This document shows positions 59,765 to 64,000 of a DNA stretch of 64,000 bases, piece by piece (position 1 is the stretch's first letter; each line of letters begins with the position of its first letter). Source of the stretch: Pigmentiphaga aceris. Lineage in GTDB: Bacteria > Pseudomonadota > Gammaproteobacteria > Burkholderiales > Burkholderiaceae_B. Where the stretch lies: the NCBI RefSeq assembly GCF_008119665.1, contig NZ_CP043046.1:1798001-1862000 (forward strand), in the 5' to 3' direction. The notes below the pieces were generated by a model. It searched no databases. It was given only the letters and a program-made list of their open reading frames with translations, and was not told where the DNA came from. A program made the position numbers and the translations under genes.

Positions 59765-60685
59765 ATGATGGGTGCCCCCAGTACTTCCTCGCAGTCAGAA
59801 TTTGTATCCATCCGTGGGCTGCGTTATCACCTGCGTCACTGGGGTAAGTCCCAGGATGGCAGCCATCGCCCGCTGTTGGTGATGCTTCACGGGTGGATGG
59901 ATGTCTCTGCGTCGTTTCAGTTCGTGGCCGATGCGTTGGCGGGCGACTGGCATATCGTGGCCCCGGATTGGCGCGGCTTCGGGCTGACGGCCCGGATTCC
60001 CGGCGATACCTACACCTTCTTCGACTACCTGGGCGATCTCGACGCCTTGCTCGATCACATCTCGCCGGGTCGTCCGGTGGCGGTGCTGGGTCACAGCATG
60101 GGCGGCAATGCTGTGATGCTGTATGCGGGCATTCGGCCCGGTCGAATCAGTCATGTGCTGAACCTGGAAGGCTTTGGCATGATGCACACGCCAGCCGACG
60201 AGGTGCCTGCACGTTATCGGCGTTGGTTGGAGGAAATCCGCGAACCCTTGGCTGCACCGCGCTACGACAGTCTGGACGGCGTAGTCGCCAGATTGAAGAA
60301 GACCAACCCGCGCCTGGCCGATGATCGGGCGCAGTTCCTGGCTCGGCATTGGGCGCAGGAAGGGCCGGACGGATGGCGATTGCTTGGCGATCCTCGTCAC
60401 AAACATATCAATCCGGTTGCGTATCGACTGGATGAGGCAATGGCTTGCTGGGCCGCTATCGAGGCTCCGGTGCTGTGGGTAGAGGCGCTGGACAGCGATG
60501 TGCGGCGACGCATGGTGGCCGCACCCGACTATGCGGCCCGGCTTGCGGCAGTGAAACGCCTGCAGCGGTTGGAAGTCGCCGACGCGGGCCACATGGTGCA
60601 TCACGATCAGCCCGAGCTTATTGCGGCCGCCATCCGGAAATTTCTGGGCGACGACTTGCCACACGGGGCTGCCGCTCACGCATAA
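59765..60685 (+). CDS. Alpha/beta hydrolase (serine type)
   Basis: A 306-residue hydrolase from tandem ATGs at 59765 and 59768; a TTG at 59753 is also in frame. The oxyanion loop is VMLHGWMDVSASFQF, the nucleophile elbow is LGHSMGGNAVML with serine, and the histidine is in ADAGHMVHHDQPE. APDWRGFGLT is typical of the family. It is divergent from the acyl-CoA synthetase-like gene (100 bp apart) and followed closely by the PHP gene. Substrate unknown; the neighbour suggests a thioester or ester. Confidence 0.85.
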   Translation: MMGAPSTSSQSEFVSIRGLRYHLRHWGKSQDGSHRPLLVMLHGWMDVSASFQFVADALAGDWHIVAPDWRGFGLTARIPGDTYTFFDYLGDLDALLDHISPGRPVAVLGHSMGGNAVMLYAGIRPGRISHVLNLEGFGMMHTPADEVPARYRRWLEEIREPLAAPRYDSLDGVVARLKKTNPRLADDRAQFLARHWAQEGPDGWRLLGDPRHKHINPVAYRLDEAMACWAAIEAPVLWVEALDSDVRRRMVAAPDYAARLAAVKRLQRLEVADAGHMVHHDQPELIAAAIRKFLGDDLPHGAAAHA

Positions 60686-60689
60686 CCCT

Positions 60690-60695
60690 TACAAT
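60690..60695 (+). promoter_or_regulatory. -10-like TACAAT six bases before the PHP gene start
   Basis: TACAAT lies 6 nt before the ATG at 60702, the same arrangement as at 57207-57212. No ribosome-binding site can fit between them and the ATG. Suggests leaderless initiation in addition to read-through from the upstream gene. Confidence 0.4.
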
Positions 60696-60701
60696 CCGAC
60701 T

Positions 60702-61538
60702 ATGTCCGCTGTCATCGATCTGCACTGCCATTCCACGTTCTCTGACGGCGTACTCACGCCGCAGGACTTGTTGGCGCGCGCCCATACCAATGGGGTGAAC
60801 GTGCTGGCGTTGACCGATCATGACGGCATTGGCGGTTTGCCTGATGCCAGCGCAGCTGCCCGCGAATACGGCATCCGCCTGATCAACGGCGTCGAAATTT
60901 CCGTCACCTGGGCCGGCCACACGATTCACATCGTGGGTTTGAACGTCGATCCGGCATCCAAGGTGCTGCAAGATGGTCTGGCCGCCACCCGTGCCGGTCG
61001 TGACCGACGCGGCCAGGAAATTGCTGAACAACTGGCCAAGGTGGGCATTCCCGGTGCCTGGGAAGGGGCGCTGCGTTACGTCGGCAACCCTGACCTGATC
61101 AGCCGTTCGCACTTTGCGCGCTACCTGGTTGAAATCGGGGCGTGTCCCAGCGTGTCGAAGGTATTCGAGAACTATCTGACCGATGGCAAACCGGGCTATG
61201 TGCCAATGCGCTGGGCTTCACTTGACGATGCGATTGCCTGGATTCGGGCGGCGGGTGGCATGGCCGTGGTGGCACACCCCGGCCGATATGCACTGACCGA
61301 CACCCAATTCTGGGCCTTCTTCACCCAGTTTCGCGACCAGGGTGGCGAGGGTGTCGAGGTGGTCACCGGCAGCCATACGCCCGATCAATACGCCGAATAT
61401 GCCGACGTGGCGCGACGATTCGGTCTGCGCGCCTCGCGCGGTTCTGATTTCCACAGCCCGACCGAGAGCCACATGGATCTGGGCGGCGGTCCGCCGCTCC
61501 CCAGCAATCTGATCCCGGTCTGGCGCGACTGGTTTTAA
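60702..61538 (+). CDS. PHP-domain phosphoesterase (YciV/RNase AM type)
   Basis: A 278-residue metal-dependent phosphoesterase. PHP motifs are IDLHCHSTFSDG (1), ALTDHDGIGG (2), the ISVTWAGHTIHIVGL region, AVVAHPGRY (3) and ASRGSDFHSPTE (4). Members hydrolyse 3',5'-nucleoside bisphosphates and, in Escherichia coli, trim 5' ends of rRNA. The start is the ATG at 60702 (MSAVIDLHCHSTFSDG). greB follows after 4 bp, so the two probably form an operon. Confidence 0.9.
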   Translation: MSAVIDLHCHSTFSDGVLTPQDLLARAHTNGVNVLALTDHDGIGGLPDASAAAREYGIRLINGVEISVTWAGHTIHIVGLNVDPASKVLQDGLAATRAGRDRRGQEIAEQLAKVGIPGAWEGALRYVGNPDLISRSHFARYLVEIGACPSVSKVFENYLTDGKPGYVPMRWASLDDAIAWIRAAGGMAVVAHPGRYALTDTQFWAFFTQFRDQGGEGVEVVTGSHTPDQYAEYADVARRFGLRASRGSDFHSPTESHMDLGGGPPLPSNLIPVWRDWF

Positions 61539-61542
61539 GCCA

Positions 61543-62097
61543 ATGAACAAAGCATTTGTGAAAGAGTCCGAATCGGACGACGACGAAGACCTGCCCGAAC
61601 TGGCCCCGCTGCCGGCAGGCATCCGCAACTACATGACGCCGGAAGGCTACGCACGGCTTCGCGATGAGCTGACACAGCTGATGACGGTCGAGCGTCCTTC
61701 GGTCGTGCAGATCGTGTCCTGGGCGGCATCGAACGGCGACCGTTCGGAAAACGGCGACTACCTGTACGGCAAGAAGCGCCTGCGCGAAATCGATCGCCGC
61801 ATGCGCTTTCTGACCAAGCGCCTGGAAGTGGCCGAAGTGGTTGATGCCAGCCGCCAGACCAGCCGCAACCAGGTGTTTTTTGGTGCCACCGTCGAATACA
61901 TCGACGGCGAGGGCGAAACACACAAGGTCACCATCGTGGGGGTGGACGAAGCCGACCCGCTGCGTGGCTATATCAGCTGGATTTCCCCCGTAGCACGCAC
62001 CATCACCAAAGCGCGCGAAGGTGACGTGATCACGCTGCGCACCCCCGCTGGTGTGGACGAGCTGGAAATCGTGGCGGTGAGCTACCCGGAGCCGTAA
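61543..62097 (+). CDS. greB: Transcription elongation factor GreB
   Basis: A 184-residue factor that stimulates RNA cleavage by backtracked RNA polymerase. The N-terminal coiled coil contains YMTPEGYARLRDELTQLM and WAASNGDRSENGDYLYGKKR, with the acidic tip (NGDRSENGDY) reaching the polymerase secondary channel. The C-terminal FKBP-like domain is FFGATVEYIDGEGETHKVTI and ending ISWISPVARTITKAREGDVI. An acidic N-terminal lead (ESESDDDEDLPEL) precedes the family start. A terminator follows. Confidence 0.95.
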   Translation: MNKAFVKESESDDDEDLPELAPLPAGIRNYMTPEGYARLRDELTQLMTVERPSVVQIVSWAASNGDRSENGDYLYGKKRLREIDRRMRFLTKRLEVAEVVDASRQTSRNQVFFGATVEYIDGEGETHKVTIVGVDEADPLRGYISWISPVARTITKAREGDVITLRTPAGVDELEIVAVSYPEP

Positions 62098-62119
62098 GCG
62101 GCCCGAAACGATTTTCTCT

Positions 62120-62180
62120 GCTGCAAAACAAACGGCCCGCTTGAACTTCATCAGTTCAATCGGGCCGTTTGTTTTGCAGC
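62120..62180. terminator. Long bidirectional hairpin between greB and spoT
   Basis: GCTGCAAAACAAACGGCCCG (62120-62139) pairs perfectly with 62161-62180. TTGAAC (62141-62146) pairs with GTTCAA (62154-62159) inside, with one mismatch between the two. The A-rich and T-rich flanks of the stem supply the T-tract in both directions. It ends the convergent greB and spoT transcripts. Confidence 0.85.
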
Positions 62181-62263
62181 GAGCCTTGTCTGAAGGCAAG
62201 CAGCGCTGCTATCGCCAGAACCCTATGCTTTGAAAGCAAACGGCTCTAGCAACAATACATCGA

Positions 62264-64000
62264 TCAGCTCTTCACCCGCACAATCCGCTGCACCTGCGGA
62301 ATGTGCCGCAGATGACGAATTACCCGCGCCAAGTGCTGGCGATTTTCCACCTGGATGGTGAAATGCAGCGACACGGTGGCCGATGCTTCGTCCTGCATGG
62401 TGATGTGCGTGATGTTCGAATCAGCCGCCGAGATCTCCGCCGCCACTCGACCCAGCATGCCACGTTCGTTGCGCATGATGACGTCGATACGGATCGGGAA
62501 CTGACGTGCCGTCTGTTCATCCCAGCTGACATCAATCCAGCGTTCCGGTTCGCGGGCGCGCTGGCGACGTGCGGTCGGGCAGTCTTCCGTGTGCACGATC
62601 AGGCCGTGACCAAGGCGAATGCTGGCCATGATCGCGTCGCCCGGAATAGGCGTACAGCATGGTGCCAACTGCACCGCCAGACCTTCGTTGCCCTGGATGC
62701 GAATCGACCCGCTGATGGCCGAAGCCTGCTCGTCCATTTCCGCTGCGCTGACCGAGATCGGATCGTCGCCCGGCGTGAAGCGCCGTGCCACCACCGCAGC
62801 CAGACGCTTGCCCAAGCCGATATCGGCCAGGATTTCATCGCGAGACTGCGCGCCACTGCCGCGTGCAAGCTTTTCCCAGACGGCGTCGTCGGCAGCCGGC
62901 ATGATCAGATTGACCGACTTCAGTGCCTGCGCCAGCAGACGTTCGCCAAACGCCACCGATTCCTCGTACTTCACCGTGCGCAGGTAATGGCGAATTTCCG
63001 AGCGCGCCTTGCCGGTACGCACGAAATTGAGCCACTGTGCGCTGGGGCGCGAGGTAGGCGAAGTAACGATTTCCACCGCGTCGCCGCTCTTCAGCTCGGT
63101 ACGCAGCGGTACGAACTCGCCATTGACCCGTGCCGCCACGGCCTTGTTGCCGACGTCGGTGTGAATCAGATAGGCAAAGTCGATTGGCGTCGCACCACGC
63201 GGCAGCGAAATGATCTTGCCGCGCGGCGTAAATACGTAGACTGCGTCAGGGAACAGGTCGACCTTGACGTGTTCCAGGAACTCGCCGCTGTCGCCGGTCT
63301 GACGTTGAATGTCGAGCAGCGACTGCAACCACTGGTGGGTGCGTTTCTGCAGGTCATTCAGGCCGGTTTCCGACGCCTTGTACAGCCAGTGCGCCGCCAC
63401 GCCGCTTTCTGCAATCTGATGCATGTCGCGGGTGCGAATCTGGAATTCGGCCGGGGTGCCGTAGGGACCGATCAGCGTGGTGTGCAGGGACTGATAGCCA
63501 TTGATCTTCGGAATGGCGATGTAGTCCTTGAACTTGCCGGGAACCGGACGGAACAGCTGGTGCAGCACGCCCAAGGCCAGGTAGCACTCGGGCTGCGAAT
63601 TCACCACCACCCGGAAGCCGTAGATATCCAGCACTTCCGAGAACGACTTCTTCTGTTCCAGCATCTTGTGATAGATGCCGAAAATCGTCTTTTCACGGCC
63701 GTGTACGTCTGCCTCGATACCCGCAGCGGGCAGGGCGGAACGAACGGATTCGGTGACCTTGCCCACCAGTTCGCGTCGGTTGCCGCGTGCAGCCAGGACG
63801 GCGCGTTGCAGCACTTCGAAGCGATGGGGCGAAATCGCGCGGAAGCTCAGTTCCTGCAATTCGCGATAGATCGCGTTCAGGCCCAGGCGGTGCGCAATCG
63901 GCGAATAGATGTCCAGCGTTTCGCGGGCAATGCGGCGTCGCTTGACGGCCGGCATGGCACCCAGCGTGCGCATGTTGTGCAGCCGGTCTGCCAGCTTGAT
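62264..64000 (-). CDS. spoT: Bifunctional (p)ppGpp synthetase/hydrolase, C-terminal part (5' end outside window)
   Basis: The visible 578 residues cover the end of the HD hydrolase domain (IKLADRLHNMRTLGAMP is the last helix), the synthetase domain (FGIYHKMLEQKKSFSEVLDIYGFRVV, YIAIPKINGYQSLHTTLIGP, AEFQIRTRDMHQIAESG), TGS (VFTPRGKIISLPRGATPIDFAY) and the C-terminal ACT domain (FPIRIDVIMRNERGMLGRV). The intact HD sequence indicates a bifunctional SpoT/Rel rather than a synthetase-only RelA. The start lies beyond the window. The greB-convergent location is usual for spoT in this family. Confidence 0.92.
   Translation of the reverse strand: MKLADRLHNMRTLGAMPAVKRRRIARETLDIYSPIAHRLGLNAIYRELQELSFRAISPHRFEVLQRAVLAARGNRRELVGKVTESVRSALPAAGIEADVHGREKTIFGIYHKMLEQKKSFSEVLDIYGFRVVVNSQPECYLALGVLHQLFRPVPGKFKDYIAIPKINGYQSLHTTLIGPYGTPAEFQIRTRDMHQIAESGVAAHWLYKASETGLNDLQKRTHQWLQSLLDIQRQTGDSGEFLEHVKVDLFPDAVYVFTPRGKIISLPRGATPIDFAYLIHTDVGNKAVAARVNGEFVPLRTELKSGDAVEIVTSPTSRPSAQWLNFVRTGKARSEIRHYLRTVKYEESVAFGERLLAQALKSVNLIMPAADDAVWEKLARGSGAQSRDEILADIGLGKRLAAVVARRFTPGDDPISVSAAEMDEQASAISGSIRIQGNEGLAVQLAPCCTPIPGDAIMASIRLGHGLIVHTEDCPTARRQRAREPERWIDVSWDEQTARQFPIRIDVIMRNERGMLGRVAAEISAADSNITHITMQDEASATVSLHFTIQVENRQHLARVIRHLRHIPQVQRIVRVKS

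Noticed and set aside
62264..64000. RelA (synthetase-only) assignment
   Set aside because: The intact HD-domain end and the AEFQIRTRDMH motif favour a bifunctional SpoT/Rel protein.

Overview
The window looks like a chromosomal segment of a betaproteobacterium in the Burkholderiales, most likely Alcaligenaceae (Bordetella/Achromobacter/Castellaniella type). The evidence is high GC coding DNA, a complete nuoA-N operon closed by a DUF2818 gene, a pyrG-kdsA-DUF1330-eno-ftsB run, and greB facing a SpoT-type gene. The genus cannot be fixed from the sequence alone. No rRNA, tRNA, insertion sequence, prophage or CRISPR array was recognised.

Layout. 1-4401: the end of an outer-membrane porin, then a three-gene ABC importer of the FbpABC type. 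4474-7931 (minus strand): a ligase-associated helicase and the PdeM nuclease, without the usual ligase and exonuclease. 8098-23215: respiratory complex I (14 genes) plus DUF2818. 23383-26584: a Nudix hydrolase, a YdeP-type molybdopterin oxidoreductase and a small winged-helix protein. 26585-27956: a 1.37 kb gene-free convergent region with two inverted copies of a ~410 bp element and a 39-bp tandem repeat. 27957-38175: a D-amino-acid/peptide utilisation locus (RidA, dipeptide-type ABC importer, D-serine-dehydratase-like PLP enzyme, RpiR regulator, N-acyl-D-amino-acid deacylase). 38282-43622: alcohol dehydrogenase with a divergent LysR gene, ETF-ubiquinone oxidoreductase, and a 3-oxoacid CoA-transferase pair. 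43639-49119: a secreted unknown protein, pyrG, kdsA, DUF1330, eno, ftsB. 49151-53386: an orphan TadE-like protein, then a BaeSR two-component system with a Spy-like periplasmic protein. 53548-62097: hydrolases, a LysR regulator, Hsp33, gamma carbonic anhydrase, a DUF455 protein, a divergent acyl-CoA synthetase, a PHP phosphatase and GreB. 62264-64000: a (p)ppGpp synthetase/hydrolase that runs off the end.

How genes work together. Complex I, ETF-QO and the CoA-transferase feed electrons and carbon into respiration. The D-amino-acid locus reads as one programme: peptide or N-acyl-D-amino-acid uptake, deacylation, PLP-dependent deamination, and RidA removal of the reactive enamine, with an RpiR regulator inside the operon and a 34-bp dyad in front of it. 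BaeS, BaeR and Spy look like an envelope-stress circuit.

The most unusual signal is the 26721-27941 repeat region. Each of the two inverted copies carries a long hairpin, and the hairpin's base pairs change in a compensatory way between the copies. Reading frames are not preserved between them. This fits a structured non-coding or mobile repeat family better than a protein gene.
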